Virus record (IMG/VR): IMGVR_UViG_3300049222_000535
Coordinates: 1 to 39,436 of that record
DNA: 39,436 nt
Source of the DNA: a virus
Strand: one strand, 5' to 3'
Shown: in pieces, positions 25,021 through 31,547 of the stretch
Numbering within the stretch: the first letter of the stretch is position 1
Layout of the letters: each line of letters starts with the position of its first letter
Notes under the pieces: generated by a model
The model's database searches: none
What the model was told of the DNA's origin: nothing
The model's input: the letters and a program-made list of their open reading frames with translations, nothing else
Program-made: the position numbers and the translations under genes

Positions 25021-25320
25021 TTATTTTTTCATCTTTTTTAAGTGTTGATGCTCTAAAACCCAAGGTATGACTAGGTTTTCCACGCATCTGACGTAAGCTT
25101 CTTCATCGTTTTCTGCCATAAAAGCTATTCCTGAGAGTTCAAATATCATGTGTGTTACCTCGTGGACTAATGTCCACCAATGTTGTTCTGGGTCTTTGAG
25201 GCATTTTTTATTCAATTTAATTAATTTATTATCCAAAAAGCATTCGCCCCAATCTTCCATCTCTTCGTAGCTAATTTTTATTTTTTGATTTAGAACGTTT
25301 ACATGAGACAGCCTCTTCAC
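25021..25320 (-). CDS. Small zincin-like metallopeptidase (HEVTH)
   Basis: The 99-residue protein starts with GTG at 25320 (VKRLSHVNVLNQKIKISYEE). It carries HWWTLVHEVTHMIFELSG with the HExxH zinc motif (H53, E54, H57), followed at a short distance by acidic residues (AENDEEAYVRCVENLV; E74 is a possible third ligand). This matches the small IrrE/ImmA- or SprT-like zincin fold. Phage proteins of this size are often orphan metallopeptidases with unknown targets. The gene runs against its neighbours and is divergent from the gene at 25381. Function beyond a metal-dependent peptidase fold is inference. Confidence 0.72.
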   Translation of the reverse strand: MKRLSHVNVLNQKIKISYEEMEDWGECFLDNKLIKLNKKCLKDPEQHWWTLVHEVTHMIFELSGIAFMAENDEEAYVRCVENLVIPWVLEHQHLKKMKK

Positions 25321-25335
25321 ACTATTAATTACACT
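25321..25335 (-). promoter_or_regulatory. AGTGTAATTAATAGT element abutting start codon
   Basis: This is the near-identical partner of the element at 24997-25011. It touches the GTG start of the zincin-like gene on the minus strand. See the finding on the recurrent GTGTAATA element. Confidence 0.45.
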
Positions 25336-25341
25336 TTTTAG

Positions 25342-25370
25342 TTGATTTTTGGGTTAGTATTTCATATATT
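25342..25370 (+). promoter_or_regulatory. Sigma70-like promoter for 25381
   Basis: TTGATT (25342-25347) and TATATT (25365-25370) are 17 bases apart in the divergent intergenic region. The expected start is about 3 bases before the ATG at 25381, so the message would be nearly leaderless. Confidence 0.5.
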
Positions 25371-25380
25371 ATGATAAGTT

Positions 25381-25608
25381 ATGAGTGTTAAAGAGGAAAT
25401 CGCCTTAATTAAAGAGGCTCAACAAGCTTTAGCTGGTCTAGACCTAGAGAAAGAGAAGCTTTATGACGATCTGGTTAAAAAGATTCAGCCAGATCCTAGA
25501 CTGGAGAGTATTATGTGGGATTTTGTGTATAATGGAGTCCAATGTTATATCTACGATATCGAATCTTTAATCAAAAAAAGTAAAAAACCGCTTGACTCAG
25601 GAGGATAG
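25381..25608 (+). CDS. Hypothetical coiled-coil-like protein, 75 aa
   Basis: MSVKEEIALIKEAQQALAGL followed by DLEKEKLYDDLVKKI is strongly helical with heptad-like spacing. The second half (SIMWDFVYNGVQCYIYDIES) is more hydrophobic and ends in a basic tail. It opens a plus-strand run that includes the GT14-like gene and thyX. I do not recognise it. A small oligomeric regulator or adaptor is conceivable, without direct evidence. Confidence 0.65.
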   Translation: MSVKEEIALIKEAQQALAGLDLEKEKLYDDLVKKIQPDPRLESIMWDFVYNGVQCYIYDIESLIKKSKKPLDSGG

Positions 25609-25628
25609 ACTGATATTTTAACTGGGCA

Positions 25629-26156
25629 ATGAACATATTCGTTACAGATAAAGACCCATATAAAGCAGCCCAAAACCTTTGCGACAAGCATGTTTCAAAG
25701 ATGATTGTCGAAACCGCTCAGATGTTAGCTAATTGTTTCTCGCTGGAGACTTTAGAAGATAAAGACTGCCCAAGGAGTCAGAAGGGTAACGCTCGTAAAC
25801 ACTCCTACTCAAAACATCCTTGCACTATCTGGGCCGCTAAAACTAAATCTAATATGATCTGGTTGATCCGTCATGGCTTAGCTATGTCTAGAGAAAAAAA
25901 GTTCAGAACCGATAAGGTTCACTTCTCTGAACAGTTTATTAAATGGTGTATGTTCAATATGCATCGCTCTACTGTGCCAGCTGGACCGCTTACCGAATTC
26001 GCTGTAGCTATTAGCCAAGACCAAAAATGTCGTATGCACCCTCGCTTCGATACCCTTTCGATTGTAGAAAAGTACAGGGAGTATTACAATTACGACAAAT
26101 CACGCTTCGCTAAGTGGACTAAAAGAGAAGCTCCAAGTTGGTATTCTCCAGTTTAG
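25629..26156 (+). CDS. Conserved phage protein, MNIFVTDKDPYKAAQ family
   Basis: The 175-residue protein has a strongly patterned N-terminus: MNIFVTDKDPYKAAQNLCDK, HVSKMIVETAQMLANCFS, then SKHPCTIWAAKTKSNMIWLI, and a C-terminal KYREYYNYDKSRFAKWTKR ending PSWYSPV. This combination (DKHVxKMxxETAQ, HPCxxW, YREYY, KW-KR-PxW) occurs in many phage genomes. Some databases attach a pyrimidine-dimer glycosylase-like label to it, which I cannot verify here. The conserved Asp/Lys/His residues look catalytic or metal-binding. A DNA-metabolism role is possible. Confidence 0.7.
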   Translation: MNIFVTDKDPYKAAQNLCDKHVSKMIVETAQMLANCFSLETLEDKDCPRSQKGNARKHSYSKHPCTIWAAKTKSNMIWLIRHGLAMSREKKFRTDKVHFSEQFIKWCMFNMHRSTVPAGPLTEFAVAISQDQKCRMHPRFDTLSIVEKYREYYNYDKSRFAKWTKREAPSWYSPV

Positions 26157-26157
26157 T

Positions 26158-26919
26158 ATGAATAAAGTAGCATTTTTAAATTTATCTTTGCACTCCTTCA
26201 ATCAGGAAGGGGTGTGGAAAAAGTTTTTTGAGGGGGGTGATGAAGATTTATTTAACCTGTATATCCACTCTAAAAGTAAAAAATCCCGTTTCTTTTCTGA
26301 CTATTTTATAGATAAAAAAGTGCCTACTAGTTGGGGGCAATTCTCTTTAGTTGAGGCTACTATAGAACTTATCAAAGCGGCTTTGGAGGATGAAGATAAT
26401 GAATACTTCTCCTTGATTAGTGATTCTCATTTACCATTATATCCTTTAGACGAAACAGTATCTTTGATCAAAGAAAGATATCCAAAGACAACCTTTGCAA
26501 AACATTTCAGTTTTCACACTAAAGTTAAAAGTCAGTTGACTTTCAGGAAGGGGGTTAAAGATTATAAGTTCGATAAATATAATGCAGTTTGCCAATTTTT
26601 TGTTTTAAGGCGTAAGGACGCGATTAAGTTTGTTGAGACTTTTAATCATTGGTCTAAGTATTTCGTAAAGAATGAAGTTATCTTTGCTGATGAATTTTAT
26701 TTTTGGGGCGTAGCTAGAGAAATAGGTATTGACTTCGACATGGGGCAAGCTACAACCTACTCCGATTGGAGTATCAGAAAAGATCAGCACGGTAAAATAT
26801 CTAGGAATCCTAGAGCTTTTGAATCGTTCAGTAGGGCTATGATGCAAAATTATCGCAACAGGAATTTTTTATACGTTAGAAAAATAATGCCAGAAACATT
26901 GATAACTGTTAATCTTTAG
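26158..26919 (+). CDS. Core-2/I-branching (GT14)-like glycosyltransferase
   Basis: The 253-residue protein carries the GT14-type core YFSLISDSHLPLYPLDETV (residues ~83-101), equivalent to the SGxxxPL segment of Core-2/I-branching enzymes. It also has QFFVLRRKDAIKFVE and a DEFYFWGVAREIGI acceptor-side motif. GT14 enzymes are metal-independent transferases of sugars from UDP-donors. It starts 1 base after the previous stop. Together with the GT31-like gene, sulfotransferases and epimerase further on, it suggests a sugar-decoration function. The target (virion fibre, capsid or host surface polymer) is unknown, and no membrane anchor is visible. Confidence 0.75.
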   Translation: MNKVAFLNLSLHSFNQEGVWKKFFEGGDEDLFNLYIHSKSKKSRFFSDYFIDKKVPTSWGQFSLVEATIELIKAALEDEDNEYFSLISDSHLPLYPLDETVSLIKERYPKTTFAKHFSFHTKVKSQLTFRKGVKDYKFDKYNAVCQFFVLRRKDAIKFVETFNHWSKYFVKNEVIFADEFYFWGVAREIGIDFDMGQATTYSDWSIRKDQHGKISRNPRAFESFSRAMMQNYRNRNFLYVRKIMPETLITVNL

Positions 26920-26930
26920 GTTAGAAAAAA

Positions 26931-27548
26931 ATGAAAAATACAGTAGAATTATTAGGGCATTACGGCAGTGATGAAGTCATTGCTTGTAGTGCTTGGACAT
27001 CGACTTCAAGAGAACTGGATGAAAAGAAAAGAGAGAGAATTCCGAAGCTCATCGACATGCTTTGGAGCCACGGACATGAAACACCCTTTGAAAAAGGTAG
27101 CGTTCATTTCCTTATTGATTGTGATATCGCCTCTCATATTCACTTACTTAAGCATAGAATATCTTCGCTTAATGCTGAGTCGGCACGATACAAAGAACTA
27201 AAGGAGGATAAAATGTTTATCCCGGAAGACTGGCCAGAAGCATGGCAGAATGAGCTTATGATATACACGGCTCATGGGAATAAACTTTACCATGAATGTG
27301 TAGAAGCTCTTGAGTCAAGGTTAGGTCGTAAACGAGCAAAAGAATCTGCCCGTTTCTTCAAAACTTATAACAGTAGAATCCAAGCTGATGTACAGTTTAA
27401 TATGAGGAGCTTTGCTAACTTTGTTAAGCTACGCAAGAGTGAACACGCTCAAAAAGAAATCAGAGAAATAGCGGAAAAGATGCTTGACTTGGTTAGTAAT
27501 ATAGAGGATGCTCCTTTTCAGCACACCTTAAATAGTTGGGGTTATTAA
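26931..27548 (+). CDS. thyX: FAD-dependent thymidylate synthase ThyX
   Basis: The 205-residue protein matches ThyX length. It makes dTMP from dUMP using methylene-tetrahydrofolate and NADPH with FAD. Visible features are a SHGHETPFEKGSVHFLID segment (ThyX HxTPFE-type motif) and the ThyX signature K74-H75-R76-x7-S84 with SLNAESARY, corresponding to RHRxxSxNExSxRY. The first Arg of the signature is Lys here. C-terminal NFVKLRKSEHAQKEIREIAE fits the FAD-binding helix region. The role is to supply thymidine for phage DNA synthesis independent of host ThyA. It sits in the same run as small unknown genes and a tRNA. Confidence 0.92.
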   Translation: MKNTVELLGHYGSDEVIACSAWTSTSRELDEKKRERIPKLIDMLWSHGHETPFEKGSVHFLIDCDIASHIHLLKHRISSLNAESARYKELKEDKMFIPEDWPEAWQNELMIYTAHGNKLYHECVEALESRLGRKRAKESARFFKTYNSRIQADVQFNMRSFANFVKLRKSEHAQKEIREIAEKMLDLVSNIEDAPFQHTLNSWGY

Positions 27549-27551
27549 ATT

Positions 27552-27785
27552 ATGAATATATTTAAAAAAATATTTAAGTTTATTGATGAGAAAATGTTTC
27601 ATCCTGCTCAATGGTTTGTTGAGCGGGAGCATAAGATAGACCCTAATGTTATCAATCCTCCTTCATGGAGAGAGAGGAAGATACAAAATGAGATGATTGA
27701 TAGGCAGTATGAAGAATCCATAAAAGCTAAAGGGGATGAGAAAGAACCTTCTTGGGCGGATAAATACGATAAAGATTTTAAATGA
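27552..27785 (+). CDS. Hypothetical protein, 77 aa
   Basis: MNIFKKIFKFIDEKMFHPAQ is amphipathic. The rest is charged (WFVEREHKIDPNVINPPSWR, EIQ-like helix, KEPSWADKYDKDFK). It starts 3 bases after thyX and overlaps the next small ORF by ATGA. It looks like a peripheral membrane or adaptor protein. Family not recognised. Confidence 0.6.
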   Translation: MNIFKKIFKFIDEKMFHPAQWFVEREHKIDPNVINPPSWRERKIQNEMIDRQYEESIKAKGDEKEPSWADKYDKDFK

Positions 27786-27880
27786 TTAAAAAAGGATTAT
27801 ATATTATATCAGCGGTTTTGCTTCTAGCTTTGATCAAAGCTTCTGGTATAATTAATTTTCTTTTCCCAGAGATATTTTAA
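27782..27880 (+). CDS. 32-aa membrane peptide
   Basis: An ATGA overlap with the preceding gene opens a 32-codon frame, MIKKGLYIISAVLLLALIKA followed by SGIINFLFPEIF. It is almost entirely one hydrophobic helix after a KK start. The overlap and the strong hydrophobicity support it. It ends 2 bases before the tRNA. Possible roles are a small holin or pinholin, or a membrane-perturbing peptide; none is demonstrated. Confidence 0.5.
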   Translation: MIKKGLYIISAVLLLALIKASGIINFLFPEIF

Positions 27881-27882
27881 AT

Positions 27883-27959
27883 GCGCTTGTAGCTCAGTTG
27901 GTTAGAGCAGGGGTCTCATAAACCCTTTGTCACTGGTTCAAGTCCAGTCGGGCGCACCA
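27883..27959 (+). tRNA. tRNA with anticodon CAT (Ile2 or Met)
   Basis: A complete cloverleaf with encoded CCA is present: acceptor GCGCTTG/CGGGCGC (two G-U pairs), D stem GCTC/GAGC, anticodon stem GGGGT/ACCCT with loop CTCATAA (anticodon at 27917-27919), and T arm ACTGG-TTCAAGT-CCAGT. The T arm and the GGTTAGAGCAGG region resemble bacterial tRNA-Ile2 (CAU, needing lysidine) more than elongator Met, which would suit AUA codons abundant in this genome. The assignment is not certain. Confidence 0.93.
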
Positions 27960-27968
27960 ATAATTAAA

Positions 27969-28002
27969 TTGAGAATACCAACTTTTTGAACTATAATATA
28001 AT
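27969..28002 (+). promoter_or_regulatory. Sigma70-like promoter at start of beta-propeller gene
   Basis: TTGAGA (27969-27974) and TATAAT (27992-27997) have a 17-base spacer; a second TATAAT overlaps at 27997-28002, 3 bases before the ATG at 28006. The predicted transcript would start at or within 2 bases of the ATG. Confidence 0.55.
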
Positions 28003-28005
28003 ACT

Positions 28006-29259
28006 ATGATACATAGCACGATTGATAAACTGATAGGCAATTTAGAGCAGGTTGTCAAAGACTTGGAAAATTTAAAAATTTCTGCTAGCGCATATGAACT
28101 AGCCTCAACGAGCGCGGAGACGAGCGCGGAGACGAGTGCGGAGACGAGTGCGGAGACCAGTGCGGAGACCAGTGCTGAAACCTCCGCTGAATACACTAGT
28201 GCGGAGACCAGTGCGGAGACCAGCGGTGGTTTTTTTTTGGATGGCTCTCCTCCATCTTGGCCAAGCTTCAAGTATCTAAAAGGGGAGATCGTAGGAAATC
28301 TGACTAAGACCCGTACAATGGCGATGGATGATAAAGGTTTCATCCACTCTTTAGGTTATAAGTCTGATATGCATATTCAGACAGACACTCTTGAGGATAC
28401 TATAGAGAGGAAAGATCGGGGGTACAAAGGATTTATTGGTAATGTAGAAGCTTCGGATGGTTATACTTATTTTTTGCCAGCATATTCTAGTTCTATAGGT
28501 AAGTTGAAAAGATCAACAGGAGAGATTACTTTAGAAAAGAAATTTAGTTCTTGTCCTCAAGTTAGGTCTGGAGCGGAGGGAGCGAATGGGATAATCTATA
28601 TGCCATCTTATACTAAAACTTTAAAGATTTATACTTTAAACACTAAGACGGGTCAGATTGGATCGTTTACTCCTCCACAACCGGGATACTTTGGCCATGT
28701 ATGGGGAGCAGCAGCAGATCCAGACGGGAATGTTTATATGCCACCAGCATTAGGAAATAAAATTCTTAAGATAGATAAAAATGGCACCAGTTTCTTATTG
28801 GAGGGTAAGCCTGTCACCTCTGGAGTTTCTGGATTTAGTGTGAAGTATGTCGGAGCTACTTATGTCCCAAGTGTTGATAAGGTGTTCTGCCTACCAAGGA
28901 CGGGCAAAAAGATTTTAATTATTAATTGTGCTGATGATAGTTATAAGGAGATTGATTTGCCAGCGGAATATTTAAAGGTGGCTAATAAAAATAAAAATTT
29001 CCACGGTTACCTCGCTCCTGACGGTTGGCTTTACAGTGCGTTCTGGGGGGATACAAAATGCTTCAGAGTTAACCCTCTGACTCAAGAGATCCAATGGGAG
29101 GACTATGATTATCAGTTTATGGATGGTTGGCCAACAATAAAAGAGGGTTCTGGGATAATGAGTCTTGGAACTGGTTACTCTACTTGCGCTTTGACTAAAG
29201 GTAAAGATGTCTTTCTTGGGTTGGCAGGAACCTCTAGAGCTATCAAGCTTGAGTTTTAA
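28006..29259 (+). CDS. Beta-propeller-like protein with TSAE repeat linker
   Basis: The 417-residue protein starts with a helix (TIDKLIGNLEQVVKDLENLK) typical of trimeric or virion-attached proteins. Residues ~35-73 then form a linker with nine TSAE units encoded by 12-bp repeats. The rest is about seven blade-like units with DGxxY patterns (DDKGFIHSLGY, SDGYTYFLPAYSS, ANGIIYMPSY, PDGNVYMPP, VDKVFCLPR, PDGWLYSAFWG), like NHL/SMP-30-type beta propellers. An attachment coil, flexible linker and propeller head would suit a small receptor- or glycan-binding virion appendage. The enzyme family was not established. Confidence 0.7.
   Translation: MIHSTIDKLIGNLEQVVKDLENLKISASAYELASTSAETSAETSAETSAETSAETSAETSAEYTSAETSAETSGGFFLDGSPPSWPSFKYLKGEIVGNLTKTRTMAMDDKGFIHSLGYKSDMHIQTDTLEDTIERKDRGYKGFIGNVEASDGYTYFLPAYSSSIGKLKRSTGEITLEKKFSSCPQVRSGAEGANGIIYMPSYTKTLKIYTLNTKTGQIGSFTPPQPGYFGHVWGAAADPDGNVYMPPALGNKILKIDKNGTSFLLEGKPVTSGVSGFSVKYVGATYVPSVDKVFCLPRTGKKILIINCADDSYKEIDLPAEYLKVANKNKNFHGYLAPDGWLYSAFWGDTKCFRVNPLTQEIQWEDYDYQFMDGWPTIKEGSGIMSLGTGYSTCALTKGKDVFLGLAGTSRAIKLEF
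28108..28224 (+). repeat. 12-bp tandem repeat encoding TSAE
   Basis: Nine units of the type ACSAGYGCGGAG encode TSAE; a TAC codon at 28192-28194 interrupts the array after the seventh unit. The first four units are nearly identical and the later ones drift (GCTGAA variants). In-frame unit gain or loss would change linker length without frameshift. Confidence 0.9.
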
Positions 29260-29261
29260 AA

Positions 29262-29471
29262 ATGAAAAGCTATAGGCAGGTATATTTGATTGTAAAAGAT
29301 AGGGGTTTTGTTTATCAACCAGTTGCAGATGTACCAGAGTTCCATAAAGAAAGCGAGGCTTTAGTCTATTGGGAGTATAATAAAGAGAGTATCCAAGATG
29401 CAAATTTCTATAATGATCCTATCGTTATTATTAGGAGAGAAACAAATAATATTACAGTAAAAAACTTATGA
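29262..29471 (+). CDS. Hypothetical protein, 69 aa
   Basis: MKSYRQVYLIVKDRGFVYQP is followed by ALVYWEYNKESIQDANFYND and a PIVIIRRET end. It is mixed alpha/beta with no membrane segment. It starts 2 bases after the propeller gene and its stop overlaps the next start by ATGA, so it is part of a tight operon. No family recognised. Confidence 0.6.
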   Translation: MKSYRQVYLIVKDRGFVYQPVADVPEFHKESEALVYWEYNKESIQDANFYNDPIVIIRRETNNITVKNL

Positions 29472-29635
29472 CAAAGACAGAAAGCGAAGAGATTGTATCG
29501 ATAAAAAAAGATCTTAATGATCTCAATGATACGATCCAGATCAGGACCAGAGCGTTGAAAACAATTGCCGTATTCTTTGGTACGTTGTTTGTTCTGGATG
29601 CAGCAATGCTAGTTTATAGCATTTTAACTAAGTAA
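29468..29635 (+). CDS. 55-aa coiled-coil plus membrane protein
   Basis: The ATGA overlap at 29468 opens MTKTESEEIVSIKKDLNDLN, then DTIQIRTRALKTIAVFFGTL and a final FVLDAAMLVYSILTK. The architecture is an N-terminal charged helix with heptad spacing and a C-terminal membrane helix. Such tail-anchored small proteins occur among phage holin and accessory lysis proteins. Coupling to the previous gene supports coding. It is too short for default ORF cutoffs. The function is inferred from topology only. Confidence 0.6.
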   Translation: MTKTESEEIVSIKKDLNDLNDTIQIRTRALKTIAVFFGTLFVLDAAMLVYSILTK

Positions 29636-29649
29636 TCCACAATTTCAGC

Positions 29650-29664
29650 TTGACTTGAAGTCAA
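29650..29664. promoter_or_regulatory. TTGACTTGAAGTCAA dyad in leader of 29691
   Basis: A 15-base near-perfect palindrome (centre base unpaired) forms a possible stem TTGAC/GTCAA with loop TTGAA. Outer arms TCCACA (29636-29641) and TGTGGA (29668-29673) extend it, and the outer 3' arm overlaps GGAGGA (29671-29676). It may be an operator or a translation-control hairpin. Confidence 0.4.
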
Positions 29665-29690
29665 AACTGTGGAGGATATGGTGTAGGACG

Positions 29691-29816
29691 ATGGGCGAGC
29701 GGGTGTCAGACAACCCTAGGGAAGCTGACCTCGCCGCCCTCATCCGAACTTTTTGGTGGTTCGTCCATATAACGACATGTGGATTCATCATAGCGAATAC
29801 AATTAGACATTGGTGA
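29691..29816 (+). CDS. 41-aa membrane peptide
   Basis: The frame reads MGERVSDNPREADLAALIRT followed by FWWFVHITTCGFIIANTIRHW in part. It has a charged N-terminus and one membrane helix rich in aromatic residues. GGAGGA and TAGGA lie upstream; the first is rather far (14 bases) and the second very close. A tiny frame ATG-GTG-TAG (29678-29686) precedes it. The next gene begins 3 bases after its stop. Possible role: a small holin or membrane modulator. Confidence 0.55.
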   Translation: MGERVSDNPREADLAALIRTFWWFVHITTCGFIIANTIRHW

Positions 29817-29819
29817 AAT

Positions 29820-29969
29820 ATGTTTGAAAATTTAGAATTAGATGATTTAGGACGTGTTGTATATAAGATTACCAGATCAGGTGGATATACTGAAGAATGG
29901 TGGTTTGAGTATGATAGTAAAGGAGTCAAAGTGTTAAAAAAATATATTAAAGAAAGAAAACCGTTTTAG
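29820..29969 (+). CDS. 49-aa hypothetical protein
   Basis: MFENLELDDLGRVVYKITRS is followed by GGYTEEWWFEYDSKGVKVLK and KYIKERKPF. The E-W-x-x-YDSKG-x-K pattern resembles the EYDSxGNxI repeat found in phage and bacterial small proteins (RHS-like strand repeats). It lies 3 bases after the preceding stop and 3 before the next start, so it is tightly packed in the operon. Function unknown. Confidence 0.55.
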   Translation: MFENLELDDLGRVVYKITRSGGYTEEWWFEYDSKGVKVLKKYIKERKPF

Positions 29970-29972
29970 ATT

Positions 29973-30485
29973 ATGGAAGCCCACAAATGGAGAAATAAAT
30001 ATAGAGCATTCGATTGCCCCACGCAATCGGTTCTAATAGTTCATAGAAGTTATAAAATTAAGACTGAAGTTTTAAATCTTTTAAATATTAAATGTAATGC
30101 GGATGGAGATTTGCATTTCCCCTTTTATGATCCTTATGATGAAAAGACTATAATAGGGCATTATTTAGCCGGGACAAACAACAAGGGTGCTTATAAAAAA
30201 CTAAATAGATGCGCTCATGATTATGTCTATCCTTCTAATGTCCCCGGCGTAAGTTTCAACAAGGAAGAAACTCTTTATATAGTGAAGACTCCAGCTATAG
30301 CGGCTGAATACTTAAGCCAAGGCAAAAATGCTGTAGCTTATTGTTACAGGAATAGGATCTCTGATAACTTAATAACTTATATCGGCCAGAATGGATTCAA
30401 AAAAATAAAACCAATGGATTTTGATGGGGTGAAACTCAAGGATAAATTAAATCAAGCTGGTTATTATAAATTCTCAATTCTTTAA
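29973..30485 (+). CDS. Unknown protein with possible degenerate primase/TOPRIM-like core
   Basis: The 170-residue protein contains LHFPFYDPYDEKTIIGHYLA, which looks like the FPxYDxxGxxxGY strand pair of DnaG-type primases. Further on it has ETLYIVKTPAIAAEYLSQGK followed by NAVAYCYRN, resembling the VEGxxDAxxxxxxG-xxxVA core of a TOPRIM fold, then KKIKPMDFDGVKLKDKL at the position of the second acidic motif. The catalytic Glu of TOPRIM is Lys here, so activity is doubtful. No zinc finger is present. This is a weak structural impression, not an assignment; it could be an unrelated fold. Confidence 0.5.
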   Translation: MEAHKWRNKYRAFDCPTQSVLIVHRSYKIKTEVLNLLNIKCNADGDLHFPFYDPYDEKTIIGHYLAGTNNKGAYKKLNRCAHDYVYPSNVPGVSFNKEETLYIVKTPAIAAEYLSQGKNAVAYCYRNRISDNLITYIGQNGFKKIKPMDFDGVKLKDKLNQAGYYKFSIL

Positions 30486-30489
30486 TAAA

Positions 30490-30918
30490 ATGAAAAAGAC
30501 AATACAATTATTACTAATTACCAGCACGACAACATGTTTGGCTCTTGCCGCTTGGCATGGTTACAAAGAGCCTAAGATAGAGGTTAAAGAGACCGTCAAG
30601 GTTGTCCCTCCAGAGAAGGTGGACGCTCATGTGTTTCTAACCAAGTGGCAGCTCACTAAAATGCTAAAGACATTTGAAGAAGATGCTCACCCTGCTGATA
30701 CTTTAAAATTTAAAACGGTAGTGAAGAGTGATGGCGATGGCTGGAGGATCTCCTCGACTCATTTAGCAAGAGGAGCTGAACCATATCCAATCCCAGAAGG
30801 GAAGTATTTTGTTATTGATTCTTCTTATGTGGATCACTCAGGAGACTTCAAGTCTTGCGTTGAATATGCCGAGAGCTACAAGAGTTTTCACGATTATATT
30901 GTGATAAGTGCAGAATAA
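30490..30918 (+). CDS. Membrane-anchored or exported hypothetical protein
   Basis: The 142-residue protein has an N-terminal hydrophobic segment after KK (MKKTIQLLLITSTTTCLALA), which may be a signal peptide, a lipoprotein-like signal (Cys16) or an anchor. A polar domain follows (KVVPPEKVDAHVFLTKWQLT, GWRISSTHLARGAEPYPIPE, FHDYIVISAE). It ends in a TAATG overlap with the GT31-like gene. It precedes the glycosyl/sulfotransferase run, which could suggest a periplasmic or surface partner. Family unknown. Confidence 0.6.
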   Translation: MKKTIQLLLITSTTTCLALAAWHGYKEPKIEVKETVKVVPPEKVDAHVFLTKWQLTKMLKTFEEDAHPADTLKFKTVVKSDGDGWRISSTHLARGAEPYPIPEGKYFVIDSSYVDHSGDFKSCVEYAESYKSFHDYIVISAE

Positions 30919-31547
30919 TGGGGGAGGTCTTCGATACAATCGTTTGTGTTTATTCTTCTTGTGACCATTTAGAAGACGCAAAAAAGTTAAGGGACAGCTT
31001 GAGCTTACCAAACTCTAAATTCTTAATTTTTCTTTCTAAAGGTTATAAAGGTGAAGAGGGTGATGGAATAGTTAAATTGGATATTGATGAGGGTTACGAA
31101 CTTTTATCTTTAAAAACTTACAAAATGTTTAAGTATATTCATGATTCTGGGCTTAAATTTAAAAAGATTTACAAGATAGATGTCCCACAAGGGGCAGAGA
31201 ATATAGATGATGTAAAAGAAAAGTTCTTTGGCGATTCAGTAGATATTAAAGATCACTACTTTGGTAATGATTGGTATAGAGCTAGTGAAGAGTCAACACT
31301 GTCTTGGTTTAAGAGTAAAGGGATGTCTATAAAAGGTGGCAGTTGGTGGCTTCTAACTAATCAAATGTATACTTATTACTTTAGCGGTAAGTTTTACGGC
31401 TTAAGTAAAACTTTCTTCAATTTCTTAATTAATGATGATACTACAAGAGGTTTATGTAACCTAATGGTGAGAGATTGGGGTGGATGTGAAGATATGGTTG
31501 TCGGTGTACTTTACCAAAAGTTTTTAAGATATGATCAACAAAACTAA
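30918..31547 (+). CDS. GT31-like glycosyltransferase
   Basis: The 209-residue protein resembles beta-1,3-galactosyl-type GT31 enzymes: KTYKMFKYIHDSGLKFKKIY followed by KIDVPQGAENID aligns with the KT-x-DDD-xFV nucleotide-sugar region, SWWLLTNQM with the GxGYxLS segment, and CEDMVVGVL (190-198) with the EDVxVG catalytic motif. The DDD metal motif is reduced to KIDVP, which may impair or alter metal use. Short length suggests a minimal GT-A core. It is coupled by TAATG to the preceding gene and overlaps the first sulfotransferase by 17 bases. Probable role: sugar addition to a surface glycan or glycoprotein. Confidence 0.65.
   Translation: MGEVFDTIVCVYSSCDHLEDAKKLRDSLSLPNSKFLIFLSKGYKGEEGDGIVKLDIDEGYELLSLKTYKMFKYIHDSGLKFKKIYKIDVPQGAENIDDVKEKFFGDSVDIKDHYFGNDWYRASEESTLSWFKSKGMSIKGGSWWLLTNQMYTYYFSGKFYGLSKTFFNFLINDDTTRGLCNLMVRDWGGCEDMVVGVLYQKFLRYDQQN

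Noticed and set aside
28006-28343. Minus frame with VSAL repeats (27930-28343)
   Set aside because: It is the antisense of the TSAE repeat and part of the tRNA; no independent support.
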